NCBI GenBank assembly: GCA_027022125.1 | Contig: JALVZI010000019.1 | Span: 1-16,510 of the forward strand | Length of the DNA stretch: 16,510 nt | Origin: Anaerolineae bacterium | Lineage (GTDB): Bacteria; Chloroflexota; Anaerolineae; 4572-78 | Direction of reading: 5' to 3' | Part shown: in pieces, positions 6,818 through 14,917 of the stretch | Layout of the letters: each line of letters begins with the position of its first letter | Position numbering within the stretch: the stretch's first letter is position 1 | The notes under the pieces: model-generated | What the model saw: only the letters and a program-made list of their open reading frames with translations | Told to the model about the DNA's origin: nothing | Database searches by the model: none | Position numbers and translations under genes: made by a program

Positions 6818-6836
6818 CGTTTGATTGATATTTGTC

Positions 6837-6885
6837 ATGCCATCCGGCAATCAGAAATATTCTGTGCCGGATGGCATTTTCTTTT
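6837..6885 (+). terminator. Strong intrinsic terminator of the ATPase/relaxation operon
   Basis: ATGCCATCCGGCA (6837-6849) pairs perfectly with 6865-6877. The loop itself folds, CAGAA (6852-6856) with TTCTG (6860-6864), leaving only a two-base bulge. TTTTCTTTT (6877-6885) follows the 3' arm. There is no A-tract on the other side, so it acts on plus-strand transcription only. It isolates the upstream unit from the abiE pair. Confidence 0.9.
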
Positions 6886-6917
6886 GGCATAGAGCGATTC
6901 ATTTCTTGAACAATTGT

Positions 6918-6934
6918 AATATGCCATGCATATT
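6918..6934. promoter_or_regulatory. Candidate AbiEi operator
   Basis: AATATGC (6918-6924) and GCATATT (6928-6934) are exact reverse complements around CAT, 13 bases upstream of the abiE -35 element. In addition, TTGGCA occurs twice (6966-6971 and 6977-6982), eleven bases apart and overlapping the -10 region. Characterised AbiEi proteins repress their operon by binding inverted repeats upstream, so either element could be the site. Confidence 0.4.
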
Positions 6935-6946
6935 GAATACGACATG

Positions 6947-6975
6947 TTGCAATAAGTTGCCGTTTTTGGCATAAT
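6947..6975 (+). promoter_or_regulatory. abiE promoter, apparently leaderless
   Basis: TTGCAA (6947-6952), a 17-base spacer and CATAAT (6970-6975). The predicted start falls at or next to the ATG at 6983. There is no ribosome binding site before that ATG, so the message is probably leaderless. Confidence 0.55.
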
Positions 6976-6982
6976 ATTGGCA

Positions 6983-7624
6983 ATGAAATTTAATGAATTG
7001 CTCCGAATTGTAGAAAATGAACCGATTTTTGAAACAGGACTCTTGTTAGCCGGGCAGGTAAATCCCGCCGATGTCCGCCGTCAATTATCGCGCTGGGTGA
7101 ATGCCGGGTTGCTATACCAATTACGTCGAGGCGTGTACGCCCTTGCCCCGCCATACCAAAAAACATCCCCCCACCCCTTTACGGTAGCCAATGCACTGGT
7201 TCGAGCTTCGTATGTGAGTTTGCAGTCTGCGTTGGCTTACTATGGACTCATCCCCGAATACAGTTCCGTCATCACCAGCATCACCACCGGGCGTCCCGGA
7301 CGCCGGCAAACACCGCTGGGTGTGTATGAATTTCGTCACGCCCATGTTGATTGGTTCCACAGTTATCAATTAGTTTCGTTGGGCGGCAACCAACATGCAT
7401 TTGTGGCAACACCGGAAAAAGCGCTATTGGATTTAATTGCCTTAACGCCCGGCGGTGATAATCCGCATTATCTGACTGAATTGCGTTTGCAATCGCCAGA
7501 GCAGATTAGTGTAGAACGGTTAATTCACATTGCCGAAAGAAGCGGGCGACCTAAATTGCAGCGCGCCGCAAAAATCATTGCAGATATGATTGATGCCGAA
7601 GTGGAGGAATATCAAACCTTGTGA
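6983..7624 (+). CDS. abiEi: AbiEi-type antitoxin of a type IV toxin-antitoxin system
   Basis: A 213-residue protein of the AbiEi antitoxin family. The N-terminal winged helix runs through D-V-R-R-Q-L-S-R-W-V-N-A-G-L-L-Y-Q-L-R-R-G-V-Y-A-L (about residues 30-55). The C-terminal antitoxin domain follows, with Y-V-S-L-Q-S-A-L-A-Y-Y-G-L-I-P and A-T-P-E-K-A-L-L-D-L-I, both family marks. Type IV antitoxins counteract the toxin without needing to bind it and also repress the operon through the wing domain. ATG 6983 is chosen to match the leaderless promoter; a TTG at 6977 would add two residues but would lie upstream of the predicted transcript start. Its TGA overlaps the toxin GTG (GTGA), so the pair is coupled. 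Confidence 0.87.
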   Translation: MKFNELLRIVENEPIFETGLLLAGQVNPADVRRQLSRWVNAGLLYQLRRGVYALAPPYQKTSPHPFTVANALVRASYVSLQSALAYYGLIPEYSSVITSITTGRPGRRQTPLGVYEFRHAHVDWFHSYQLVSLGGNQHAFVATPEKALLDLIALTPGGDNPHYLTELRLQSPEQISVERLIHIAERSGRPKLQRAAKIIADMIDAEVEEYQTL

Positions 7625-8430
7625 AAGCGTATTTGACCGAATTGGTACAATCTGCTCCGAATCCGCTTCAGGGGCGTAATATGGCGCGAGAATATCTTCA
7701 AGCCAGAACTCTGGAAGCGTTACAACGTGCCGGCGCTTTTGTCTCATTGGCTTTTCACGGGGGAACAGCCCTTCGGTTTCTGTATCATACGCCACGTTAT
7801 TCTGAGGACTTGGATTTCGCATTGGAACGCGCACCCGAAAGATTCCACTGGCAAACCGGTCTTCAAACGATAAAAAATACGTTGGCAGCCGAAGGTTATT
7901 CGGTGGAGATAAAATACAACGATAAACGTGTGGTTTATAACGCTTGGCTTCGGTTTCCGGGGTTGCTCTTTGAGTTGGGTTTATCGCCACACCGGAATGA
8001 AATTTTGGCGGTAAAGTTGGAAGTTGACACGCAACCGCCCGCCGGGGCAATATTGGAGACAACCGTGGCGCGCTATCAACATTCACTGTTGCAATTGTAC
8101 CACCACGACCGCGCGTCGCTTCTGGCAGGAAAACTGCACGCGATATTGCAGCGTCCCTATTTGAAAGGACGTGATGTGTATGATTTGTTTTGGTATCTTG
8201 GTGACTCAAGGTGGCCCGCACCCAATTTGAATATGCTGAACAACGCGCTGCGCCAAACAAATTGGGAAGGACCACTATTGACTGAAACGACATGGCGACA
8301 AACGGTGCAACAGCGATTGCTCGCGGCGGACTGGCGGCAAATTGTTGCAGATGTTCATCCTTTTTTAGAGGATGAAAAGGCAATTGAATTGTTGACTCCG
8401 GAAAATTTGGAGAAGGTTCTGGTAATATAG
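7621..8430 (+). CDS. abiEii: AbiEii/AbiGii-type nucleotidyltransferase toxin
   Basis: A 269-residue nucleotidyltransferase-fold toxin. F-H-G-G-T-A-L-R (45-52) and Y-S-E-D-L-D-F-A (60-67; D63 and D65 as metal ligands) form the NTase motif, and K-L-E-V-D (132-136) supplies the third acidic residue. S-L-L-A-G-K-L-H-A-I-L-Q-R (166-178) and G-R-D-V-Y-D-L-F-W-Y-L (183-193) are the conserved C-terminal lysine and aspartate blocks of the DUF1814/AbiEii family. Relatives (MenT-type) add nucleotides to tRNA; original AbiE acts in phage abortive infection. All motif residues look intact. The start is GTG 7621, overlapping the antitoxin stop by four bases. Confidence 0.9.
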   Translation: MKAYLTELVQSAPNPLQGRNMAREYLQARTLEALQRAGAFVSLAFHGGTALRFLYHTPRYSEDLDFALERAPERFHWQTGLQTIKNTLAAEGYSVEIKYNDKRVVYNAWLRFPGLLFELGLSPHRNEILAVKLEVDTQPPAGAILETTVARYQHSLLQLYHHDRASLLAGKLHAILQRPYLKGRDVYDLFWYLGDSRWPAPNLNMLNNALRQTNWEGPLLTETTWRQTVQQRLLAADWRQIVADVHPFLEDEKAIELLTPENLEKVLVI

Positions 8431-8478
8431 GGTTGGTATTCGATAATCAATACTCAATTTGTTTCCCCTCCGCCCATT

Positions 8479-8506
8479 TTGCGATGCATCGGCAAAAAGG
8501 TATAAT
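8479..8506 (+). promoter_or_regulatory. Promoter of the XPB helicase operon
   Basis: TTGCGA (8479-8484), a 16-base spacer and a consensus TATAAT (8501-8506) preceded by GG. Transcription would start near 8513, giving a leader of about 43 bases that contains the hairpin at 8514-8530 and a GGAG ribosome site at 8545-8548. Confidence 0.55.
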
Positions 8507-8513
8507 TCATCAT

Positions 8514-8530
8514 TAGCCGAAAATCGGCTA
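8514..8530. promoter_or_regulatory. Inverted repeat at the transcription start of the helicase operon
   Basis: TAGCCGA (8514-8520) and TCGGCTA (8524-8530) are perfect reverse complements around AAA. It sits at about +1 to +17 of the predicted transcript, so it is either an operator just downstream of the promoter or a 5'-end hairpin on the message. Confidence 0.5.
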
Positions 8531-8555
8531 TATTGATATACCGTGGAGTACCGGT

Positions 8556-10304
8556 GTGAATTATACCCCCGAAAATCCCATTATCGTGCAGGGCGATAAA
8601 AGCGTACTGCTCGAGGTGGATAACCCCCACTACCCGGCGGCGCGCGACATGCTGGCGCGTTTCGCGGAGTTGGAAAAAAGCCCGGAATACATACATACTT
8701 ATCGCATTACCCCGCTGTCGCTGTGGAACGCCGCCGCCACCGGACTGAATGCCGCCACCATCATCGAAGGGCTGGAACGGTACAGCAAATACCCGTTGCC
8801 GCAAAATGTGCGCATCGATATTGCCGATTACGTTTCACGCTACGGGCGAGTCAAACTGCTGAAAGAAAACGGATCTCTCGTTTTAAAAACAGACGACCCC
8901 GCTACCCTCATCGAATTAAGCCGCCAAAAAGCATTACAGCGATATATCGTCGCCCAGTTGGACGACCACACCCTGCAAGTTGACCCCGCCCGGCGCGGGC
9001 ACATCAAACAGGCATTGGTCAACATCGGCTACCCCGCCGAAGACCTTGCCGGTTATGTGGATGGCGAACACCTGCCTTTCCAACTGCGTCCCATTACTTT
9101 GGATGGCAAACCCTTTGCCCTGCGTCACTACCAAAAAGAAGCCGGCGATGTTTTTTATGCCGACGGTTCCGCGCGCGGCGGTTCCGGCACGATTGTGCTG
9201 CCCTGCGGCGCGGGCAAAACCATCGTCGGCATTGCTGTGATGCACGCTTTGCAGTGCAACACTCTCATTCTCACGCCGAACACCGTTTCGGTGCGGCAGT
9301 GGATTGACGAACTGCTGGACAAAACCACGCTCACCGCCGAGCAAATCGGCGAATATACCGGGCAGAAAAAAGAAATCAAGCCGGTCACCATTTCCACCTA
9401 CCAAACGATGACCTATCGCAAACGGCGCAAGAAGGGCGAAAACGGCGACATTCCCGAAGCCGAGCGTTTCCCCCATTTTGAACTGTTTGATAAACGCGAT
9501 TGGGGGCTGATAATTTACGATGAAGTGCATTTGCTGCCCGCGCCGGTGTTCAGCATTACCGCCGAGTTGCAGGCGCGCCGCCGCTTGGGGCTGACTGCCA
9601 CTTTGGTGCGCGAAGACGGGCGCGAAGAAGATGTCTTCTCACTGATTGGACCCAAAAAATACGATGTGCCGTGGAAAGATTTGGAGCGTCAAGGGTGGAT
9701 TGCCACCGCCGATGTGGTCGAAATTCGCGTGCCGCTGTCGCCCGAATATCGTTTGCAATATGTTACTGCCCCGCCGCGCCAAAAGTACCGGGTGGCGGCG
9801 GAAAATCCCGAAAAATATGCCGTGTTGGATGAATTGCTGGCAAAACATCCCGATGACCAAATCCTCATCATCGGTATGTATTTAGACCAGTTGCAAACCG
9901 TGGCAGACCGCTACGGCTACCCGCTCATCACCGGAAAAACGCCCGTCAAACAACGCCGCGAAATCTACCGTCAATTTAAAGAAGGAGTTTTCAAACGGAT
10001 TATCATCTCAAAAGTGGGCAATTTCGCCGTTGACCTGCCCAACGCCAACGTGATGATTCAAATCAGCGGCATGTTTGGCAGCCGGCAAGAAGAGGCGCAG
10101 CGGCTGGGGCGAATTTTACGCCCTAAACAAGAAGGTACTACATTGGCACATTTTTACACCATCGTTTCCAAAGATACCCAAGACCAAGAATTTGGCGCCA
10201 ACCGCCAACTATTTTTAACCGAACAGGGCTATCAATATACCATTTTATATGCCGATGAAGTATCGGCTTTTCAACCCCGCACCGTTGAGTTGGAAGTATG
10301 CTAA
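8556..10304 (+). CDS. XPB/Rad25-family superfamily 2 DNA helicase
   Basis: A 582-residue 3'-5' SF2 helicase of the XPB class. Residues about 5-170 are an XPB/Ssl2 N-terminal-like region (I-V-Q-G-D-K-S-V-L-L-E, then T-Y-R-I-T-P-L-S-L-W-N-A-A, then P-L-P-Q-N-V). Helicase motifs follow: Q-region R-H-Y-Q-K-E-A (190-196), Walker A L-P-C-G-A-G-K-T (215-222), D-E-V-H (322-325), T-A-T (347-349), the XPB-specific R-E-D (352-354), and motif VI Q-R-L-G-R-I-L-R-P-K (515-524). The order and RED motif separate it from RecQ, UvrB or type I restriction helicases. The GTG start at 8556 is supported by GGAG seven bases upstream. It overlaps the next gene by seven bases. Bacterial XPBs are thought to act in repair or genome defence; no nuclease partner is recognisable here. 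Confidence 0.9.
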   Translation: MNYTPENPIIVQGDKSVLLEVDNPHYPAARDMLARFAELEKSPEYIHTYRITPLSLWNAAATGLNAATIIEGLERYSKYPLPQNVRIDIADYVSRYGRVKLLKENGSLVLKTDDPATLIELSRQKALQRYIVAQLDDHTLQVDPARRGHIKQALVNIGYPAEDLAGYVDGEHLPFQLRPITLDGKPFALRHYQKEAGDVFYADGSARGGSGTIVLPCGAGKTIVGIAVMHALQCNTLILTPNTVSVRQWIDELLDKTTLTAEQIGEYTGQKKEIKPVTISTYQTMTYRKRRKKGENGDIPEAERFPHFELFDKRDWGLIIYDEVHLLPAPVFSITAELQARRRLGLTATLVREDGREEDVFSLIGPKKYDVPWKDLERQGWIATADVVEIRVPLSPEYRLQYVTAPPRQKYRVAAENPEKYAVLDELLAKHPDDQILIIGMYLDQLQTVADRYGYPLITGKTPVKQRREIYRQFKEGVFKRIIISKVGNFAVDLPNANVMIQISGMFGSRQEEAQRLGRILRPKQEGTTLAHFYTIVSKDTQDQEFGANRQLFLTEQGYQYTILYADEVSAFQPRTVELEVC

Positions 10305-12556
10305 CGCTGGAAACCCTGCGCAAAAAGGATATTCGTGATTATTTCAGTTCAAACAGTTTCAGTCGGGCGAGACAATATATTGGGTTGGTGGAAAATCCGG
10401 TGCGGCGCGGCGATATGCTCTTTGCCGATGTGCGCGGCACACGCACATACCATGTCGAAATAGAAGTAACCCATGTCGATATTTTGGCGGAGTGTACCTG
10501 TCCCTACGATTGGGGTGGCTATTGCAAACATATCGGTGCGGTGCTATTACTGTGGATTGAAGCCCCATACGAATTTTCAATCGGAGAACGCGCACGTGCC
10601 GCTGCCTCCGAAAAATTGACATTCGAACCGGTCAAGCCACCCCGCGCCAAACGCCCGAAAAATCTACCGGCATGGATGACCCAATCTCCGGCAAAAATAC
10701 TGGCGCAAGAAAAAAAGACCATCCGCGACACACTAACCTATTTAACCGTGCAAAACCTGCGAAAGATGGCATCGCAGCGGGGTTGGAAACTGAAAGGAAC
10801 GCGCAAAACCGGCATCGTTGACCAGTTGCTGGAAAAAATCATCGACCCCGCCGAAATTCACCGGGCGGGACAATCGCTCACCGATGACGAGCGCATCGCC
10901 CTGCTGGCACTGATTGTGTCTCAATCGCTGTTTTTTGAGAGAATTAATTACCTCAAAGAATTTGAAACGGCATTCATCAAAAATAAAAACCGAGATATAA
11001 TCGAATATCTGCGACAAATCATATTCGAAAAAGGTTTGGGGCTTGTCAAACCTAACTTCAATACCGCTCATTATTTTTCGGTGCCGATTATTTTTATGCC
11101 CCATTTGCCGCCGCTACTGACATCGCAAGTGTCACCGCTGCCCGATTTGCCGCCGGGCGACACCCGGTTGGCAGTACCTTTTTCCGCCATTGGCGCAGCA
11201 ACCCAATTGCTGTTACTTTTTCAATACGAAACCATCCCGCTGCGCCCGCCGTTGCCCCGTCCCAAAATAGAAAAACAATACACCCAACTGAAAAGATGGG
11301 ATTATGTGCCCGCCGAACTGACACAGTGGCGCAAACGCCCTTCTCGAGATGCAACATTAACCGTCCCCCCGCCCCAATATGCCCTGCCCGATGACACCCT
11401 CAAACGCATTGCCCCTATGCTGGGTGGAATTGAACAGGCAGAGTTGCTGTACCGGTTGTTGCTCACCGGCGGATTGATTTACCCCGGGTCGCCGGTAACG
11501 GTTTGGCAAACCACCCAACAAAAATTTTTAGAACGGTCTGCCGATGAGCGGCGCGCTTGGTTGGTGCGCCGGTATATGGAAACCACCGCATGGAGCGAGT
11601 TGTGGCATATTTTGCGACACGACCCCGATTTGCGATTGAAACGGAAACTGAATGTCGAATTTAAACCGGCGCAACTGTTTGCCCAATTGCAGCAATTCCG
11701 AGAAAAGGTCATCACCATTTTGGCATATATGCCCGCAAATGAATGGCTGTCGCTGGCAGATGTCACCGCGGTTTTCAGAAAAATTTGGCGTACATTTGAT
11801 AGCAAAACTTGGGTAGATTCCAGAGATAGACGCACAAAACCGGCTTGGCAAATATATGCCGGAGAACGAGCACTGCAACCGGCTGACAGCACCCGAGATT
11901 GGGATAGATTGCAGGGCGCATTCATCCGGCAGGTGTGTCGAACACTGCACCAACTGGGCGCGGCAGATTTGCACGTCGATGCCAAAAACCGCTTGCAGGC
12001 GGTTCGCTTGCTCGATTTGAAAGAATTGCTGTGGGGAATTAACGCGCCCTCCGCCCCCCGCCGCACCGATATTTCTCCGGAAGACGCTGTTCGTGTTGAC
12101 GGCGCGGACATATTTGTAACACCTGCCGCGCCGCCCACCGTGCATTTAACCCTCAATCGAATCGCCAAAATGCAACAGGTAACTGCGGCACACACGCTTT
12201 ATCGTTTGGATGTTACCGCTGTTCACCAAAGTTTTGAAAACGGTGACACGCTCGACGACCTGTTGGCGGCGTGGCAGCAATTTATTTCTGCCGCGGTGCC
12301 CGCCGTCATCCGCGAACAACTGGCGGCATGGTGGCAAATGTACGGGCAGGTGCGATTGTATCGCCGCGTCACGCTCATCGAATTTGCCGATGACCACACC
12401 CTGCTCGAAATGAAAGCCGCAACCTCACTGGCAGAGCGGCTCATTGCCGAACTTTCACCGCGCGCTGTGTTAATTCCCGCCGATGCGGTGGAACCGTTGG
12501 TCGCCGAGTTGGAAAATGCCGGTTACACCCCAAAAATTACCGAACAAGTGACATAA
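10298..12556 (+). CDS. SWIM zinc-finger / SAP-like protein with a C-terminal XPB-N-like region
   Basis: A 752-residue protein. The SWIM finger is clear: C66-x-C68 and C76-x-H78 (E-C-T-C-P-Y ... Y-C-K-H-I-G), after a strand-rich segment typical of SWIM domains. A SAP-like helix-turn-helix follows at about 147-182 (L-T-V-Q-N-L-R-K-M-A-S-Q-R-G-W ... T-G-I-V-D-Q-L-L-E-K-I), a DNA-binding motif. The middle (about 200-600) is unrecognised, rich in W and helical repeats. Residues about 610-745 (H-L-T-L-N-R-I ... Y-R-L-D-V-T-A, then T-L-D-D-L-L-A-A-W, R-E-Q-L-A-A-W-W) resemble the XPB/Ssl2 N-terminal domain also seen in its two operon neighbours. The ATG overlaps the helicase stop by seven bases (ATGCTAA) and its TAA overlaps the next ATG by one (TAATG), so all three are coupled and probably form a complex. 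Confidence 0.82.
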   Translation: MLTLETLRKKDIRDYFSSNSFSRARQYIGLVENPVRRGDMLFADVRGTRTYHVEIEVTHVDILAECTCPYDWGGYCKHIGAVLLLWIEAPYEFSIGERARAAASEKLTFEPVKPPRAKRPKNLPAWMTQSPAKILAQEKKTIRDTLTYLTVQNLRKMASQRGWKLKGTRKTGIVDQLLEKIIDPAEIHRAGQSLTDDERIALLALIVSQSLFFERINYLKEFETAFIKNKNRDIIEYLRQIIFEKGLGLVKPNFNTAHYFSVPIIFMPHLPPLLTSQVSPLPDLPPGDTRLAVPFSAIGAATQLLLLFQYETIPLRPPLPRPKIEKQYTQLKRWDYVPAELTQWRKRPSRDATLTVPPPQYALPDDTLKRIAPMLGGIEQAELLYRLLLTGGLIYPGSPVTVWQTTQQKFLERSADERRAWLVRRYMETTAWSELWHILRHDPDLRLKRKLNVEFKPAQLFAQLQQFREKVITILAYMPANEWLSLADVTAVFRKIWRTFDSKTWVDSRDRRTKPAWQIYAGERALQPADSTRDWDRLQGAFIRQVCRTLHQLGAADLHVDAKNRLQAVRLLDLKELLWGINAPSAPRRTDISPEDAVRVDGADIFVTPAAPPTVHLTLNRIAKMQQVTAAHTLYRLDVTAVHQSFENGDTLDDLLAAWQQFISAAVPAVIREQLAAWWQMYGQVRLYRRVTLIEFADDHTLLEMKAATSLAERLIAELSPRAVLIPADAVEPLVAELENAGYTPKITEQVT

Positions 12557-14847
12557 TGGCAAACGAAATAACAGAGCTGTTAAACAGATACCATGCGAAT
12601 ACTCTGCGAGATATTGCCCGCGCCAACGGGATAGAGACCAAAAAACCCGGCGGGAAAAATCTGTCGAAACGAGAACTGGTAAATTTACTCAAAGAGCAAC
12701 TGTTTACCTGTGAGCGAGTGGCGCAGGCGCTGAAAAAGTTGAACCGGCGCGAGCGCACGGCTCTGGACTACATTTTGTTGCACGGAGGCGGTGTGGCGAC
12801 TGTGGTGCTGTCGCGCAAACTGGTGCATATCGGAATGGCAGAAGAAACACCGGTTCCAACTTATGGTGTGTACGCCGCCGACCCCAAACGTGCCAAGTCC
12901 AAAGTGTTCGCTGATGTGATTGCCCGCTTGACCATGTTCGGGCTGGTTTTCAGCGAAACAACATCATCGCTAGATTATTCTCTCAAACAAACCTTCACAC
13001 CGGGCGCATACCTTTTCATCCCGCCTGCCATCCGAGATTGTTTTCCCCAGCCGGAACAACGCGCCCCGGAAATCCCCGAACCGCCCATTGTAAAAACAAC
13101 CGACCCGTACCCCATGCTGCGCGATTTGTATTTTTATTGGGATTATGTGCGTCGAAATTCTCCCAAACTTTTGAAAAACGGTAATGTGAACAAACGCGCA
13201 TTAAAAGCCATCAATGAACAATTGATATATGCCATCGAGGATTTTTCAGAAGTGCGCGGCGAATCGGATGACGCGGCAGCGTATCTGCGCTATTTGCGCC
13301 ACACACTCACAAACCTGAATTTGGTTCATACCGACGGGCAAAACTTGCGTGCCACCACCTCCGGTGAAATTCCGGACTTTTGGATGATGCCACCTGCCGC
13401 TCAATTGGCTCGGATTTTTGGAGATGAGATAGCTGCTGCTGATAACGCTTATATCTATTTGGGCAGCAATACGGTCAGAATAGATATACATGCGGCACAT
13501 CAAAAAGTGCTGGACGCGATGCGCAAATTCCCTGTCGGCAAGTGGATATCACTGGAAAGATTTTGGGCTCAATTGCAAGCAAAAACGCCCAATTTTCTCA
13601 TTTCCTTCCGCGAAGAATTGGAACGTTCCGGCGGGCGGCGCAGATCATATTATAACGGAATTGCCTTAAAAGGCAGGTATCTGTATGGCACACTCGGTGA
13701 ATTGCTCGCCGACTGTGATATAGTGGAGTTTTCCTATCTGTCCGGTTTCATCTTTGGTAATTTGAGTAATTTGGGGTTGGTTGATGTCGGATGGATGGAA
13801 GAAAATGGTGAACCGGTTGCTTTCCGATTAACGAAACTGGGTTATGATATTTTACACGGCAAAATTCCCGATGACCAATCCAAAACGGGAACGGTTGTGT
13901 TGCAACCCAACTTTCAAATACTGACAATGGGTCCGGTTTCGGCGGCGGTGCTGGCAAAATTGGACACTTTTGCCGACCGCGCGCAAGCGGATGTTGTCAC
14001 TGTGGAATATCACATCACCCGGCAGTCGGTCTATCGTGCCCAGCAAGCGGATGTGCCGACCGAAACAATCATCCAATGGCTGACAGAAATTACCGGGCAA
14101 CCCATTCCGCAAAATGTGTTGCGTTCGCTGCAAGAGTGGGGCGCGCACCACCGGCGCATCGTTTTTCGGCGTGATGTAAACCTGTTGCAAGCCGCCGACC
14201 CCGCTATGATGGACAGTCTACTGAATAAACCGGATGTCAAGCAGCATATTGCCCGTGCGCTAACCCCCACCATTGCGCTGCTCAACCCGAAAACCGGCAA
14301 ATCGCTGACCAAAACGCTGTTTCGGCACGATATTCTACCGGCAACCGGCAGCACATCACCCGAATCGGTCAATAACAGCATCCGTATCCAACCGGATGGA
14401 ACCATTGCATTTGTGCATCACGCCGCCGATTTGTATCTGTACGGCAAATTAAAGCGGTATGCAGAGAAAACCGCCGCCGGGCAATGGTGGCTCACGCCCG
14501 AATCGGTGCGGCGCGCCACCGGCGACAAAAAAAGTGTGCTGGCGGCGCTGGATGACTTGCAGCGGTTGAACTATGGCAAACTCCCCACACAACTGGTTTC
14601 AAAAATAAAAGCGTGGGGTAACTATTATGGCAATGTCGCCATAGATACACTGACACTGATTGAATTTCGGGATGCGGATATTATGGCGGAACTGATGCGT
14701 CATCCGGCATTGCAGGGAGTGCTATCGCCGTTGCGGGGCACAACGCGCGCGCTGGCAGTCCTTTCTGCCGAAAAACTGCCGCAGGTGGAACAAATTTTGA
14801 CAGAACTGGGCATTTCGGTTCGACACGGCATAAACCGTCATTCATAA
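12556..14847 (+). CDS. XPB/Ssl2 N-terminal-domain protein with two such regions and an N-terminal SAP-like motif
   Basis: A 763-residue protein without helicase motifs. An N-terminal SAP-like motif (residues 14-50: A-N-T-L-R-D-I-A-R-A-N-G-I ... L-S-K-R-E-L-V-N-L-L) is followed by winged-helix-like segments (about 55-150). Residues about 443-560 match the 'helicase XPB/Ssl2, N-terminal' pattern: V-V-L-Q-P-N-F-Q-I, I-T-R-Q-S-V-Y-R-A, T-I-I-Q-W-L, P-I-P-Q-N-V-L-R-S-L-Q-E-W. A second region (about 607-750: I-R-I-Q-P-D-G-T-I-A-F, L-T-P-E-S-V-R-R-A, S-V-L-A-A-L-D-D-L, L-P-T-Q-L-V-S-K-I-K-A-W-G) follows the same order. Actinobacteria keep a similar large protein next to XPB (Rv0862c-like). The start ATG overlaps the SWIM gene stop by one base. 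It is probably a regulatory or DNA-recognition subunit of the helicase. Confidence 0.82.
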   Translation: MANEITELLNRYHANTLRDIARANGIETKKPGGKNLSKRELVNLLKEQLFTCERVAQALKKLNRRERTALDYILLHGGGVATVVLSRKLVHIGMAEETPVPTYGVYAADPKRAKSKVFADVIARLTMFGLVFSETTSSLDYSLKQTFTPGAYLFIPPAIRDCFPQPEQRAPEIPEPPIVKTTDPYPMLRDLYFYWDYVRRNSPKLLKNGNVNKRALKAINEQLIYAIEDFSEVRGESDDAAAYLRYLRHTLTNLNLVHTDGQNLRATTSGEIPDFWMMPPAAQLARIFGDEIAAADNAYIYLGSNTVRIDIHAAHQKVLDAMRKFPVGKWISLERFWAQLQAKTPNFLISFREELERSGGRRRSYYNGIALKGRYLYGTLGELLADCDIVEFSYLSGFIFGNLSNLGLVDVGWMEENGEPVAFRLTKLGYDILHGKIPDDQSKTGTVVLQPNFQILTMGPVSAAVLAKLDTFADRAQADVVTVEYHITRQSVYRAQQADVPTETIIQWLTEITGQPIPQNVLRSLQEWGAHHRRIVFRRDVNLLQAADPAMMDSLLNKPDVKQHIARALTPTIALLNPKTGKSLTKTLFRHDILPATGSTSPESVNNSIRIQPDGTIAFVHHAADLYLYGKLKRYAEKTAAGQWWLTPESVRRATGDKKSVLAALDDLQRLNYGKLPTQLVSKIKAWGNYYGNVAIDTLTLIEFRDADIMAELMRHPALQGVLSPLRGTTRALAVLSAEKLPQVEQILTELGISVRHGINRHS

Positions 14848-14888
14848 ACGCCATTTTGTGTTGGTTGATTTCTTCGATGTCGATATTG

Positions 14889-14917
14889 TTGCCGATTTTC
14901 CTCTATTGCGTTATACT
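14889..14917 (+). promoter_or_regulatory. Promoter of the RHH antitoxin / mazF pair
   Basis: TTGCCG (14889-14894), a 17-base spacer and TATACT (14912-14917). The predicted start is near 14924. It lies in the 104-base gap after the helicase operon, where no terminator hairpin is visible, so read-through is possible. Confidence 0.55.

Noticed and set aside
7520..8383. 287-codon open frame on the minus strand
   Set aside because: It is fully antisense to abiEii, whose motifs are intact; the minus-strand translation has no recognisable domain and is low-complexity in places.
8436..8453. GTATT / AATAC hairpin after abiEii, considered as a terminator
   Set aside because: Only five AT-rich pairs with an eight-base loop; too weak to call.
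11479..12195. 238-codon open frame on the minus strand
   Set aside because: Antisense to the SWIM protein gene, cysteine/serine-rich translation typical of a shadow frame.
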